DNA of 64,000 nt from Plumapathes pennacea (GCA_964036295.1 OZ038465.1:3357115-3421114), one strand, 5' to 3'. Counted from the stretch's first letter, positions 34,701-49,600 are shown. The notes: generated by a model not told the origin, from the letters alone. Numbers and translations are program-made.

Positions 34701-37700
34701 ATCGAGTTACAAGCTATACGGGATAGAATTTATTTGTCACGGTGATTGTTCGATTTCCACTGACTAACCTTTGTTGCTTGTCCTTTCTAAATAAGTATCT
34801 GAGTTTAACACAAAACGGCGTCTGAAGCTCCCGATTTGCTTTCAAGCGCTGTTCCCTTTGCGGAGTTGTCTGTGTTACCCGCTTCTGTTCATGTCGCTTG
34901 GTCGGCATTCATGCGCTGTTGTCTTTGCGGAGTCTTCTCTTCGGTCCGCTTTTTCTCCTGAAGGTCTCGATTCGCTTTCAAGCGCTGTTCTCTTTGCGGA
35001 GTTGTCTGTGTTACCCGCTTCTCTTCATGTCGCTTTCGATCGGCATTCATGCGCTGTTTTCTTTTCGGTCATAAATCCGTCTTTTGTCGAGACGAACTTG
35101 GCGCTGTTTGATCGTTTCACGATTCCGCCTTGCTCGTGCCTGTTCCCTTCTCTTTTGAAGACGAGCTTCGCGAGACTGTTGTGTTTCAAGTTTTCTATTT
35201 TCGTGAACACAGCTACGATATACTGTAGTTGCTTCGTTCAATCTAATTTCTTATATTGCGAGTAAAACTACAGGGCCACACGTGATCGATCCGGCCTTTG
35301 TTATTGGTTCTGCAGCGACGCGATAGGAACTGGGGACGAGGTCGCACGCAAGACTGACAGACTGACAGACGAACATTAGATTTCGAGATGGCGGCAGGCT
35401 TGGAGTCTCCGATAAGGCGATAATACTACTGCATTAGCGTCTTGAGTATTTCCCTCACTTCGTTCGGGGATAAATATTACAATTTCCGTGATTGGTGCAC
35501 AAACCTCTATTAATACTTAATCGAACATTTTGTAATTGGACACTCGAGCATATCTGGTATCATTCTCAGAAACTGCAATATTTTTGTTTAATTTGGTCAG
35601 AGAAATTCGTGTCGTCTTATCATCCACGTGGTGCGAAATTGGACTCCACTAAGTCCTCTCACCAGTTTTCAACTGTCTGTCTAATCCTGTATGTTTTCCT
35701 TTAAATCTTTAGTCCATCTCAGGCGATTTGCAGTTTTCTGTTCAGTATGCAAGAAACCAAGTGTTCATAGGAGCGCATGATCACCGAACCGATGTGCTTG
35801 AGGTCAGTGTTATGTGTAAGACTTTGACAACTTGCCCTCTGTCAAACCAAGTTTTGTTACTTTGCTCTTGCAAAGTTCTAACGCTCGAAACGTTAGCTAA
35901 CACGGTCGTACTTCCTCAGCGTTTACTAGTAGACTTCCCACATCAACCTCAGGTCGATTCTCACCATGGCAGGAATTTGTTGGTGTCTCTCATGTCTCCA
36001 ACACGATTACTTCTTTGAGTTTGGGTTTTGCGTTTGCGTTTGTGTTTGTAGTGGGGGCGTATTACCCAATGTATGAGAGACTATACAGTGGGAATTTCAG
36101 TAGACAGAACTCGCGTCATATTCCAGTCTATATGTGGAGTATAGAAGGGCCACTGCTGTCTGTTGTGCACATGACGTTTTATTTAGCCGCATCGTAATAT
36201 TTTCTTGTGTCTTTAATATTTTTCCCTTATTTTAGTTTTATTTTATTTTTTGGTCAGGTGTACGACATGGACGTAGAGCATTTGCCGATGTTTGTTTATC
36301 AGTTGCCATCTTGCACGTCAGAAATTCTACTGACTGACCGGCTGATCTTCACCGTTTCCTATCAAGATCATGGCAAGGTTATATTCAGGCTAATCTACAC
36401 GTAAATGTCACGTTTGTTTGGGGGTGGGCCATAGCAGTGCTGATCGATGAAATACTTTATTGGTTTGGAGCTGACTTCAGCCGGTCGAGATATTTGCAAT
36501 GCAAGGGTGAAAGTATTCAAAACAATATGGAATACAACTTCTGCAGAACAATCAACTGTTCTATTTCAGCTATTCCTCTTCCAAAATAGACCCCAACAAA
36601 CGCAACCTCGTTTTTGTCGGAGCTCGCACAATCTATTGGAGGAATACGTTTTGAATTGATCAAACTGGCCAGCAGGAAATGGTCTTCCATGTATGTTTTT
36701 CCCCTTTTCCTTGCAGGCTTTGTTGTATGTACTCTCCAGCCAGCTGGCTGAGACTTCACTTGCAGCGCCTAAACCACACCGGGTAGGTGTTATAATATTA
36801 TGTTATGGTTTTAATGTTATTTATCTTGATTACACAGTTATCAGAAGACACCGCGGAAATACGTTTTTCGGCCGTGCGGTCACTTTGCTTTTGAGTCAGC
36901 GGTTATTGCACAAAATCGTGGATTCAGGTGCAGATTTTGTAGTTAAATATAACGTTCGTAAAACCTCAAAACTCGGCCAAGAAACTCAATACTAGGACTC
37001 GATACTCAACTGTAAGTTAGTTCAAGGCATTTTCTATAACATAGGTTGTGCACAAGAAAAACGAGGCTTGCACACGATGTGAAATTTCACCTCGAATTAT
37101 GAGAAGTTAGGTAGCCATGGTGACGAACGCTGACCAACGGAAGTGACGTCAAGAACGTATTTCCGCGGTGTCTTATCAGAATAAACAAGACAAGGCCGAA
37201 AAGAACACGTCGAATAGCAGACTGACTGACTGTTTTTATGACTGCGATTCTTAACTTTACTCCCATTGTCCACTGTTGTTTATGCATCTTTCTGTGTAAA
37301 TACGCTGTGTTTCAGAAAACCGATGTCAGTACCATTCAGTCGTTTGTACTGCCACTGGAGGAACGAGTAATCGCAATGTTCAAACGTAGGAAGTACCTTG
37401 GTAGGAGCGTTCATTGCGATTCAACGGAGTTTGGTACGCAGTCGACTTCTGCCGAGCACCACGTTATGGATGGTGCTATTGTCGTGACGACTTCAGGGGT
37501 TTACGAGTGTCGACTAAGGTTAGTTATGGGTCATGTTAGCAATAATGTGAGGTTGTTTAACAGACGTTTGGTTTGGTTTTAGGTGACGTATGGACGTATG
37601 AGCAACCAAACAGTCGCATATATGTCTGTCTTTGACTATTTAGGCGAGGTGATATCTGCGAATAATGTATTTGTCAATATTATCTTAATTATATGTTTTA

Positions 37701-40700
37701 TAATATGAGGAAAAGGAGGAGGGGGAGGAAGAGAGTGATGATGTCGATGATAGACATTTTACACTCTTAAATTATGAAATGTTACTGCTTATCAGGGTAT
37801 GTCCAGAAGAGCTGTTTCTTGACCTGGCGATCCACCAGGCTGATACCTCGACTGCAGACATTCTGGCGATAACTACAGGTTTAGATGTCAACTCTCTTTA
37901 CGAGGTAATATGTCACTTTACGTTGACTAAGTTATCGCCTAACTTCCTCTCACAGGGCGCTTGAAAATTGCAATACTACATAACTATAATGCAAAGTTGA
38001 GTTTTGTTTCATTTCCTACAGAAAGCGGCCGAAGAGTCATTGATCATGGGGAAGTACGAGCATGCATTAAAACTTTACCAATTGTCCAAGGTACTTTTCT
38101 GTCAAACTTTTAACCCTTCAGTCATACAGTCGTTTTCAGTCATACAGTATTGAGGACTTGCACATGATTGTGGAAGTGGCGGATTGGTTCAAGTTTTACT
38201 CGATGCATTGCTGGTTCTTTATTGGTAATTATGTCTCTTTTTTTTTTTCTTTTTTTTTTTTCAGTGCCCCTTCAGCCGAAGAGTGGCTCAGTTCGCGAAA
38301 CACGGCAGAGTTGCAGACATTCTTGGCTACTTAAGACAAGTATGAATCGTATGGGACTTATGATTTTTGAGTATGGTCGGACGTTATCTCGGCTCGCCGC
38401 TGCGAGAAATGAAACTTGTTTTTTGAAGAGAATGAAATTATTTCGGTGTATTCGTTCACCTGAGTTGTCCATCAGACCACGTAACTATTCACTCACAGAA
38501 CTTGGTGTCTATACCGTTTCTCTGGCCTGTCCTCTGTTTTTTCTTCATGTAACACTTGATATAATGCTACACCTCTCCCTTCACGCAGGTGCTGAGTAAA
38601 CACAGTGATGTTCACACGGCAGAGCGAAAACAACTTTCAAACTTGGCATTTTCCTGTTTTGTCCAGCAGGTAATAACTATATCTTGTGTGTATTGACTAG
38701 AGTGTAATCGCGATAGTTTCTAAACGTTACAGTGTGAAGTCCCACTGAGAGCTATCAAGGACTAGTTGTGCCTCAAAGGTTTTTCGGGAGGGTCATACTG
38801 TCGCTCTCTAGGGATGGTAAACTGACAAATTGACACAGTAAACTCTGGGTAAACTGAAAAGTATCATTTGTAGAACATTGCTAAGGGTTCATGAAGAGTT
38901 TGAACCTGTTACCTCCGTATTGTCTAAGCGCAGGTCATGCAATTTTATATACTAAACTGTAAGAGGGCCTAGATGGAGTTTACTGTTAAGTGTTATGGGC
39001 CTGAATTTTTTACTGTTAAGTGTTACATAGACCCCCCCCCCCCCCCCCCCCCCCCCCCTTCCTCCAATCTAGGCCCTGCTATAAATCACAACATAACGAT
39101 ACAGTAGTTAGTTTGGTTTGTTTATATCGGTGTATGTTGAGCAGCATTTTAAAACTTTTCGTTGTTGTTTCAGATTCTTGAGTCAGCAGGAGATGAAATG
39201 AGAGAAGATGGACTCCACCAAGCTTTCAGGTAAAATGCTTCTTTTACGGTTAGGACAAACTACAGTAGTCTCAAAACGATATACTTGCCTGCTTCTTGAA
39301 TGGGTTGTAGGGAAAACAGGTGGAAGTACCAAGACTTAAAATAGAAATAATCTGTCATGTAATGAGCACATCTGTGTACATAATAACGTGTATTCATAGT
39401 GCACCTTTGTATTTGCATTTGCAGCCAGTTTATTAACGACAACTTTGATTATGATGAGTACAGTGCCCTCGAACTTCTCTCTAACTATGGCCTGAAAGAT
39501 TTCATGTTTGGAGTAGCAAAGGTAAATAGAATCATATTCTCGTATACCAATTGTATGTTTCTCTACCGATAAAACAAAAGGTCACACTCAGCTTTGAATA
39601 ACTGTCAAGATTTCTACCTAAACACACACACACACATCTCGACGACAATTAACGACCTCAAAGTTCTGCACGGACAAACTTCACATCATAGCTGTAGACA
39701 GTGTGTCTAATTAGCCACTTTCACAATCATGTGCAGTTTTAAATCAGTGGCTGTAAACTGAATCTCTCCACTCAGTCTGGTTTTATTTCTGTATACTTTT
39801 TACATTATGATGATTGTAGCGGTTCTTTACTCTTCCTTCTAAAGTTATTCGTCAAGTTCCCGGCTAGAATATTTCACCCACAAGAACTGCGCATGGACAC
39901 ATCCACCCGTTAGTCTTTTCTGATTCAAATGCACAGGCACGATTTGACATGAATTGTGTATTCCTCCACACAACAGTTGTCCTTGCCTGTTTTCTCTGTG
40001 TACAGGCAAGAGGTTTAATGGCTGAAACGCTGGAATCGTTGGCGCAGAAGGGAATGTTCCACTTGTCAACGGATCTTCAAACGAAGCTGGCCACTCGCGG
40101 TTTCACGGATATTATCAGTCGAAGCTCAAAAGGTGAATGCATAATAAAATATCTTATGAACCTCGTTTGTTTGGTGTATTTTTACGTTTTGATTATTCGC
40201 CTTGTTGGCTTCGCACTTGATTAATAAGATATATTATGTGTGTCAGGTGCTTTTGTGAAATGCATGGACCCAGAAGATGCTGTTGGGTTTCTATTGGTGA
40301 AGGTATCTGTACACTTGATCGCTATTTATAGACTCTGTGAATGTTGTATTTGCGTAGCTCATGTGTCGGAAGATCGAACGTGCAGTTTGTTTTTCTTTGC
40401 ACTATTTCGTCATTGTACGTCACTTATGTTGGACAGTTGGCTTTTTTCACAATTCAGTTCAACAATTCAGAAACGAAGCTGATCACTAATATTCAGCTAT
40501 CTAGTTTTTATTGTAAAACTATTATTTACATCCTGCGTCCATGTCCAAAAACCTATGAGTTTTAACTGATTTTGGTTTTAATGATTAAGTGATTAGAGTG
40601 GTTAAATGATTAAAATGATTTGAATGGTTAAAATTGTGGCGTTTTCGATGCTAAGTCCATGGACTTCATTGAAGAAAAGCTCGGCATATTTGTAAATAGC

Positions 40701-43700
40701 GCCTTTGATCAGGAGTTGTTGTAACATCACTGCATGTAATATTTATTTTCCAGCCTGAAACCATCCTGAGCCATGTCCAGTTCTTACTTTCGCATCTGCT
40801 GTCACTTGATGAAGACTGTTTAGTTCACATAGCAAGAGTCCTTGATCCTTCCAGGCCTTCATTCAAGTCACTTGCGGCAAAACTCAAATCAGGCCGGCGA
40901 CAGAGGTGAATGATGTCTTATTCATTAGCTGCTTATCCAAGTAATACATTTGATATTTTTTTAGAATATATGTCTATTTCTGCTTCTGACGGTTGAAAAC
41001 GAGTCCTTTTGCCGTACATGCAAAATGTTTTGGATTATCCCTTGAATGTATGTCCTTGGATTCTCTTCTCTCCTTTCCTCAATTCTTCTCTCTTTCAGGA
41101 CTGAATCGGGCAGCTCCATCACTTCCACCATTTCCATAGAAAGCACCGTCAGCTTGGCTCAGGTTGTTTGTGTTTGTTTGTTGGGTCTGTTTTTGCTTGC
41201 TTGCCTGTTTGTTTGTTTGTTTTTTTGTTTGTTCAGAATACAATCAATTTCATTCACTGTAAAACCATAATGTAGACTGATTAATCCATCATTTGTACTA
41301 GCCTACCGTTCCCCCTCCCCGTCATTTTGCGCCGTTGCTGCGCAGGCTACATTGGCACTTGACCACAAGTAAACTGGAACAAAGTAATCATCAGATTACC
41401 GAACTTGTTTCTTTAGAGTCCATGCTTATATCGATACTTGTCCCACAGGAGGAGAGCAAGCATCCTTCCCTAACAGACCTCATCCAACTCTTCCTCTGCA
41501 CGCTGATAGTTCTCAATCACAGAAGGAAGGCACGACATCTTCTACCACCGAGGTAAAGGGGACATTTTCTGATTCTTTTCTTGAGTTTCCATTTGCAAAA
41601 TGATGACCTTTTAGTCACGTCGCTACAAACATCAGAACTAATTTGTTTGAAGCAATTTTTATACATGCAGTGAGTTTTGACTTGGTTTTACATGTTGATT
41701 TTCATTCACAAAATCCGTTGTGTCGTTGGTTACTTCCTTTAATTTCTAACATACAGAACGGGGAGTTTGGACTAAAACTGAAAGTTACGGGGAATTTGGA
41801 CTAAAACTGTGGATGTTTTTTATCAAACGTCTGAAAAGTGGAGGACAAAATATTAAATATATGCATAACCATTCATACTACGTTGCACGAATATTCTTGA
41901 CTGTGTAATATTCTGTTATATTAATCGCAGATACTTTCTAATTACTGCTCCATTCTCGATGCAGGACTATGCTTAAAATTGTTTCTGGAGGACAAGGGAA
42001 TTCCAAAGAGAATAACAACAGGAAGAGGGTATGCAGATTCAACGAGTGAAAAAACGTTATCACGATACTAATTCCTTTATTTTTTAGCCAGCTTTCTTAG
42101 TTGATAAAGGTTGAAGAAAGATTAGCACTATAGTCGGCAATATTGAAATTTTGGTAAGCTAGTATGAAATTCTGATATTTTGTAGAGTGGTACTGTGATA
42201 CCTTGTGTAAGCCTGTTATACTGTCTGTATATTGTTCTTTTGTAGGGTGGTACTGTGATACCTTGTGTAAGCCTGTTATACTGTCTGTATCTTGTTCTTT
42301 TGTAGGGTGGTACTGTGGATACCTTGTGTAAGCCTGTTGTACTGTCTTGTGGACAGCAACACACCGCTGTTGTCAGTACAGGGGGAGATGTGTACACGTG
42401 GGGCAAGTCACAGAAGGGACGGTGGGTTCATGTGCAACTTTCTACTTTTCCTACTTGTGGCAATTTGCTAGTAAATATGACTGCACAAGAGTCCTTTCTG
42501 TATCTTACAGTGAAAGCAGGTTCGGTGCATGCGCAAGCACGAGGGTCAAAGTATTCCTTTTCCTTGATCTTGCGCTTGTGTGCACGTCGCCCGTTTTCAC
42601 CTACGCATATTTATTTTGCTTGTGCCTTCTTGAAAACCAGACTTTAGATTTTTCTGCTCTATATGCCGTCAGACATCAGTCTTATTACTAAAGTGATAAA
42701 ATCCCAGAGTTTAGTAGTGCAACCTGTTTTTCTTTTTATTTAATGCGACATGGGATAGACTGCAACCATTTAGTATGCTTTAGAGCAAGATACCCCCCCC
42801 CCCCCCTACCACAGACTCCCACATTAAAATGACGGGGATGCTCGTCGGCAATTTTCGTTTTGACCCCTAAGAGGTACTAAAACGTACGTAGCTCGAGCTT
42901 ACTTTGACCCCTAAAAAACCTGATATTTTGACCCCTAATCGGTACGACGAACAATCCCCGTCCTTTTTTTATATGGGAGTCCCCTCGCCCGGGAAGATAT
43001 CGTGCTTTTTCCTCATTTTTAATCTTATTTTGCAGACTTGGCCATGGTGACCTCATTGAAGATGAAGGAAAGTCAGTTCCTTTTCGAGTCGAAATTTTAC
43101 ACATGCACAGGTAAACCTAGGAAAAACATAACGATTATGGTTCACTTAGGATCTACAACGACGCCAACCTTAGATGTCCAGTTTTATCCTTTCGTCACGT
43201 CCTTACTTCCCTAGGGTCAAGGTTCTTTCTGTGGCTTGCGGACTTGAACACACTCTGGCGCTCTGTAGTGACGGGGTAGGTATCACCAGTTTGCTTATTG
43301 CAGTGAACTGTTAGGCCACTGGTTTGTATCTAAGATGTGATGCTTTGTGGACAAAAGGTGATTTCCCAAAATGTTAGTTTATCAGTGTGGTAAGAAGCCG
43401 TGTCATAAATAAACGTCCACCTTTTTTTGTGTGTGTGTTGCAGGTGTATGCCTGGGGGTCATCTGAATATGGTCAGGTTTGTGCGGATTGTTCTTATCTG
43501 AAATATTGGTAACTCTATTTCAAACGTTTTTACTGCCAAAAGTGATTTGACTAAGAACGACTCCTGAACTGTCAGATATTAAACTAATCGAAAGGTGCGA
43601 CCACTTATGTAAAAGCATTGATGTTCTGGATCTCACAGCTCGGTCAAGGGGACACTCGGAAACACACCAGACCAGTGTATGTCACAGAACTGTCTGACAA

Positions 43701-43941
43701 GAAATGCACGGCAGTGGCTTGTGGACACCACCACTCCCTGGCACTGTCTGCTGACTTCAGGGTGTGGTCCTGGGGTTGGGGCGTGCACGGACAGCTGGGA
43801 CATGGAGGAATTGAGGACGTCCTGTTGCCAAGTCACGTGACCTCTCTTGAATCCAGTGAAGTGACACAGCTGGCCGCTGGGTATTCTCACAGTGCCGTGT
43901 TGACATCACAGGTGAGAGAAATGGACAATTTAGTCTAAAAT

Positions 43942-43979
<38 letters not shown>

Positions 43980-46660
43980 CATTTCTGCTGGATGTGTTTA
44001 AAGCGGATTCTGATCAAGTTAAGTAGACTCTCTCACCGTAGTTGCTTTGCGCGCCCAGTGACTGACGGCGGCCATTTTTGTATCATACGAAAATGGCGGA
44101 TTTTTTATTTTCTACGTTTTATCGCGAAATAAATCAGCACAAACTCAGAAAGTGTATTGAATACGGCAAGCAGCGACAGATCGATCGGTCATAACGTGGG
44201 CGCCTCAGGAAAGTCGAGCTCCGGATGTAAATATAAGCATGGGCGCGCAAAGCATCTACGGTGAGAGGGTCTCTTTAACAATATCCATGCAGCCAATTGT
44301 TTCCTCCCATCCAACAGGGTCTTGTCTCGACATTTGGTGGAGGTATGAAAACTGTTCTGTTACATTCCTTTTCTCTTTCTCTCTTTGTTTATTATATTTT
44401 GATCTCATTCATCTGTATCTGTGTCTGTCCTGCCTCCATCCCTTTCTATTCTTTTGCTTTCTATTTCTTACTTTCTCTGTCTTACGTTCTAGTATTTTGT
44501 TGTCTATAATTTCGTCACTCTGAAACACAGAGGTCAGCTTTCCATAATGTAAAACCACATATTAAGTAGTCAGATGAAGAATACCGCAGTACAACTTCAC
44601 TGTGGACCTGCTGCTCGCCCTCATTCTGTAACTAACTCATTTGTCATGTGACACAATCTCAGGTTTGTATGGTCAGCTTGGACTAGGGACGACCAGCAAA
44701 CAGACTGCACCACGAGTGGTGGAGTTACTTAAGAACAAGAAAGTCTACATCATTTGTTGCGGTTCGTTTGAAACGGTAAGAAAACGTTGTAGAGCTCTTG
44801 TGTTTTTTTTATGTTTGTTTGTTTGTTTTTGTTTGTTTTGTTGTTGTTGTTGTTTTTTTTTCATAAACGTAAATATAGTAATTTTTTTATCTTATTTGAG
44901 TGGCACTCTTCGGAGAAGTGTAATCAATAAACTTATATGTATTGCATCGCAAAGGTTTCCGGCTTTAGAACATAAAACTAGAGCCCAGTAGTGGCGGCCA
45001 TGCTAATGCCATAATTCATGTCTCGATACTTTGTCGGAACGCTACTCAGGTTGCTGTCACTGAGGATCAGCAGGTCTACAGCTGGGGACGAAGCCCTAAC
45101 TACTTAAGATCTCACATGGTATGTTGGACTAAGTGACTGTGCGTTGATTATATTGTCCTCAATGGCCGAGTTTCCACTTTTTACTCCCGTCCTCCCAACT
45201 TGAAGTCAAATTCTATCCAGGTAATAATAATATTTAGGCAGGTATACTCCGCTCACTAAAGTGATTTTCAGGGAGGTCCTGCGAAATGTCTGGATAATTT
45301 GAACTCTAAACCAACCGTAAGTATCCACATTACTTTTTTCAGAGACCAGAGTCTCGGGGAAGACGTCCTCCAGTGGTGGGTGGAAGTTCGCATCGTCTTG
45401 TTCCTGTAAAGATGGATTTCAGCTTCCCGTCTCAACTGGAACAGGTGTGGTCTCTTTTTTCGTTTCTGAGTTTTGCACAAGGATGCGCCCGCTTGCCTGT
45501 GCGTTTGCGCGTATTTGTTTGCGTGTGTTCGTGCGCGCGTGAGTGTGCGTGCATGTGTTTGTACGCGTGCAGGAGGGTTTTTGTGCGCGTGAATGCTTGC
45601 GTACATGCGCGTGTGCGCGTATCCATGCGTGTGTTCTTGCGCGGAATGTTTGCGTGCGTGTGCGTAGATCGTAAGTTTCCATAACGTCTGACTTTTGTAA
45701 AATCATAGCGAGTGAATAAAATTCTCGAATGTACGATCTTTCTTCTTGTAGATCTGCTGCGGTAATCTGCATTTTGCAGCATTGACGGCGTCTGGTAAGG
45801 TGTACACGTGGGGCTACAATGACAACGGTCAGTTGGGGAACGCGAAACGGGAATCCCAGGTAACCAACCCAGTCATGTCTAGTCAAAATGCTTAAATAAC
45901 CTTTAGGCTTGTTCAATCAGTAAAGTTACTGCTTATCGGTTGGCATAAACCAAAATTAATTCATGGTGTACGTCTCTGTCAAACGGATGGTATAGCACTT
46001 ACACCACGGCTGTGGTAATGTCACCAGCATCACTGGTGTCAACAGATTATGATTTTCTGTCCCTGATTTAGTTGTGTGCATTTTGTACAACAGGTACTTC
46101 CAAGCCTAGTGCAGAAGTTGTCTGAAATCGAGGTAGCTTCTATCAGTGTGGGAGCAGAATTTTCGGTGGCCATGGATACAGGAGGACGGGTCTGGGTCTG
46201 GGGCCGAGCCGATTCTGGACAAGTACGTTACGCTCACGATATCTGAACTCCAGTCCATCAGACAAAGACCTCTGACATGTAAAACCAGTGATAAAAAATA
46301 GTGATAGAGCCAATCACAGGAATTCAGCTTTCCTGCAGCTGGAAATCACAAATATGACACTGCATGCACGTAATTCATTGCGCGTGTAATCAATCAGGAA
46401 ACCTTGTTTTGTTGTTGTTGTTGTTGTTGTCTCTTTTTTTTTATTTGTTGTATACCTGATTGCTCGACGGAACGTACGGTGTCTTTCATCAAAACATCTG
46501 TTTTATTATTTCAGTTTTGATTGATCATTTAATGCTTGATTTTGCATTGGCTGGAATCGAGTGTTATATTTATGCCCATTCCTTTTGGATTGGGTTGGCA
46601 GGCGCCTCATCTAAACCAATTCTCTTAGAGTTTGTCACATTTTATGACGCATTTTGTTTC

Positions 46661-46695
<35 letters not shown>

Positions 46696-49600
46696 TGTAG
46701 CTCGGGCTCGATGCAAGTGCCATCAGTAGCGCTGGCAAGAAGGTTCCTCAGGTTCCCGTTCCAACTCTACTCACAAGTTTACCACTAATGAATCTGAAAT
46801 CCTCCGACACCTCAGAGGTTACTTATACCTTCATCCTAAAACCATTCTCTTCTTTTACATTCCTTTCTTTTTAACTCGTGCAGCGAAGGAGATAGATTAT
46901 TAGGTTTTTATCTTTTGTGTTGTAACGGTACGTTTCTTCCTGTCTATCTCTTAGTGATTTGTATATTGTCTCATTTTTAAGTGTTCGGTCTTTTCGTGAG
47001 TGACTGGTGTATTTTGTGCTATTCAAACTGCAAGTGTGAACGATTATAATCAGTTGTCATCAGTCCCCGTCTTCAGAATCATTAACATTGGGTATATGTC
47101 CATCTCTTAATTAGCAGTCTACAAGTGCAGTTGAGTCAAGTACGGAATTTGACTTGGATTTGCCAAACTTCTCGTCACTAGGTAGGCATAGTTTGAGAGT
47201 CCTATATTCTTATATTTTGAACAAATGTTTTGTCCGACACACACTATAGAACTGAATATCGAATCATCATAACATTTCATTTGTTATGAATGGATGTTCT
47301 GCAGGCAGCAAGATTGAGCCATACGGCAGAGAATCTCTCACCGCGGCTTTGTTGATGCTAAAGAAACATTATCCAGCCGAAGCTATGATCAGGTGCAGTT
47401 TATGTGCGATCAGTCTGTGCCATTATGTCCGCGTTTGGAACGTATAGTGTCGTTATTGTTGTCATCCTGGTTATCGTGTTCATTATGTCACTACACTGTT
47501 GTTTTCATCGCTGTTGTCATAGCTACTGTCCTTCCTGCTGTTGTGACATTCCCTCACGCAGCCTTCTGTTTCTTCTGTAGACACTGCATGGACATCAATG
47601 ACTATCTCAGCGCTTCTATAATTTATGAGAATTTGGATCAGTGGTCACAGGTGTGTTAACAGCAACAACAACACTAACAACAGCAACAACAACACTAACA
47701 ATAGCAACAACAACACTAACAACAGCAACAACAACACTAACAACAGCAAAAATTCCCTGTTATCTGTGACATTGTCCTCTTATAAAATACTATAATTATA
47801 TGTAACTCTGAGATGAAAGTAACATTGATCGTGATTTATGTCACGCCACATTTACGTGAACAGGTTGCTCGGTGTCAGTTGACATTTCTTGGTTGGTGTA
47901 AGAGAAGTGAGGTGCACAGCTCTAAGAGTTTGGACTTGCTTGAGTCTGCGATGGATGTGTTACAATATGTCACCGGGTTGGTAAAGTTTGATACTAATAG
48001 TTTATAGGTGATAACAGCACAACTTGTCGGCGCTCGTGACTTTTCACACTTTTTTTTTTTTACTGGCAAACTTATTCAAGGCTGACTCGTCTATCTCTAT
48101 CGTAAACTGTTTTCCGCTTCAGAAAGTACCTAAAAAGCGCAATTCACGAGGAAGGCACTGAACGGCACACTTCATGGCTAGTGAAAGAGGTAAGTTAAGA
48201 TTTACAGAAGGATGTCAGCGCTGCACTGCTAAATGGTCTTATGTATTAATAAAAGTGAATTATCCCCCCCCCCCCCCCCCCCCCGAACTGTGAACTGAGA
48301 TAATAATGTGGAACAGCTGGTTAGTAAAGCTGGTATCTGAAAGCTTACGTCTTAAGTGAACCACGCATTGTCTTCATGACTGGGTGCAGCAGATTTTCCT
48401 AGTATCCAAAGGCTAACACCGTAGTGCGTTTTGTATTAAAATCCCAAGAGCGATACAAGCGCAGGAGTCCTTGATTCACAGCGAACATAGGCTCAATACA
48501 CGTTCACGCAAGGATCATCCCTCTTACTTGTGTCGCTCGCCTTCACTATGGACTAGGGCATATTTTTGTGCTTACGCTTGTCCTTTGCTTGGGACACCAT
48601 GCTTAAATGAAAATGTTCAAATATAATGATATATACATTTTGCGTTGTCCGCAGTTCCTCTACTTCTGGCAGCTGCACCAGTTACCCGTCGCCTCTCTAG
48701 AGAGTTTCTTTTTGGATCACCTGCAGCCCCTCGCTTACTCTTTGAGTTTGATACTGATCAGGTAAAGTAAATCATGAGTGATGTTTTATGTTCATGATGA
48801 AAGTTCGAGCTTAAAGGCTGGTTTATGTGTATAGAGCAAGCGCAAACGCAAGCAATGTTCAAACGTCAAATGTGCGCAAACCTATAAATGAATTGAAACT
48901 TCGCCTTCTTCGATGGGCGGCACTTTGAGTGAGATAATATCATCCTCTTAGCGCTATCGGAAGATTTGAAACTTTGGCCTCTGAACAAACTGCGTTGTAT
49001 CTCCCAACACATAGCTAAGAAGAGTGTTTATATGATTCAGTTTGGAGGATTTTAGGTTGGGATCTCCAAGCGTAAATATAACATTTTCATTTGCAGAGAC
49101 CCCGTTCTTTGTGCATCCGGTGGACAAACGGGCGAAGCAGCGTCATCGCAATTTTCAAATACAGAACTCGATACAATAACTGAGGATTCTCAACCATTTT
49201 CAGAGTTGCATTTCAGCACAGAATTTCTAACTAAAGTTACTGATGTGGTCACCGAACAAGTGATGGAAGAAGGAAAAGGAGCCGAGTATGAATCTGATTT
49301 ACTGACATACTGTTCTTCGGATGAGCAAGTTGACCAAGTTGGCATGCCTAGTGAGTTCACTACCAGTACATCAAATGAAATTGCTGGTGTTCAAAAACGT
49401 CTGTGGCAAGAAATCCTAGACAACATCAAGAAAGACGTTGAAAAACAAGGGAACATTGCGCTCTCCATGACAACAGCTGCAACAATCGCTGCAGCAGCCG
49501 TCTCCCAGCAACGGGAATCGCGACAAAATGGCGAAGCTGTGAATCATTCAGATGCGGACGTCGTGGTGTTCACGTGTAACCATCACTTTCCCCGAGTGTA

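Larger units (their letters stand above)
31792..37518 (+). other. RCC1 gene block A: N-terminal propeller-like exons
   Basis: Exons 31792-31902, 32352-32427, 33080-33147, 33260-33382, 33726-33926, 35713-35802, 36258-36377, 36717-36782 and 37316-37518. They encode short beta-rich segments such as GLPSSIVWWHTVDDFHICIVG, FGEVIFLDVKAGG and MDGAIVVTTSGVYECR, a pattern typical of WD-type or HPS5-like propellers. An exon could be missing between 35802 and 36258, because both neighbours are phase 0. Confidence 0.75.
42306..46817 (+). other. RCC1 gene block C: RCC1 blades
   Basis: Exons 42306-42421, 43036-43110, 43215-43275, 43444-43476, 43639-43911, 44318-44342, 44663-44775, 45050-45118, 45272-45316, 45343-45444, 45752-45859, 46094-46222 and 46701-46817. 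Typical RCC1 signatures are LSCGQQHTAVV, VACGLEHTLAL, VACGHHHSLAL, AAGYSHSAVL, CCGNLHFAAL and SVGAEFSVAM, with VYTWG, VYAWG, VWSWG, VYSWG and VWVWG strands and QLGHGG/QLGLGT/QLGNAK corners. One blade strand reads STFGGG instead of WG. Such propellers bind or activate small GTPases or chromatin; the solenoid partner suggests trafficking here. Confidence 0.9.

Noticed and set aside
42181-42347. CRISPR-like regular repeat
   Set aside because: Three adjoining 60-bp copies without spacers in a eukaryotic intron; it is a tandem duplication.
45419-45916. Minus-strand frames rich in Thr/His/Arg
   Set aside because: They arise from the GT/GC alternating intron tract opposite real RCC1 exons.
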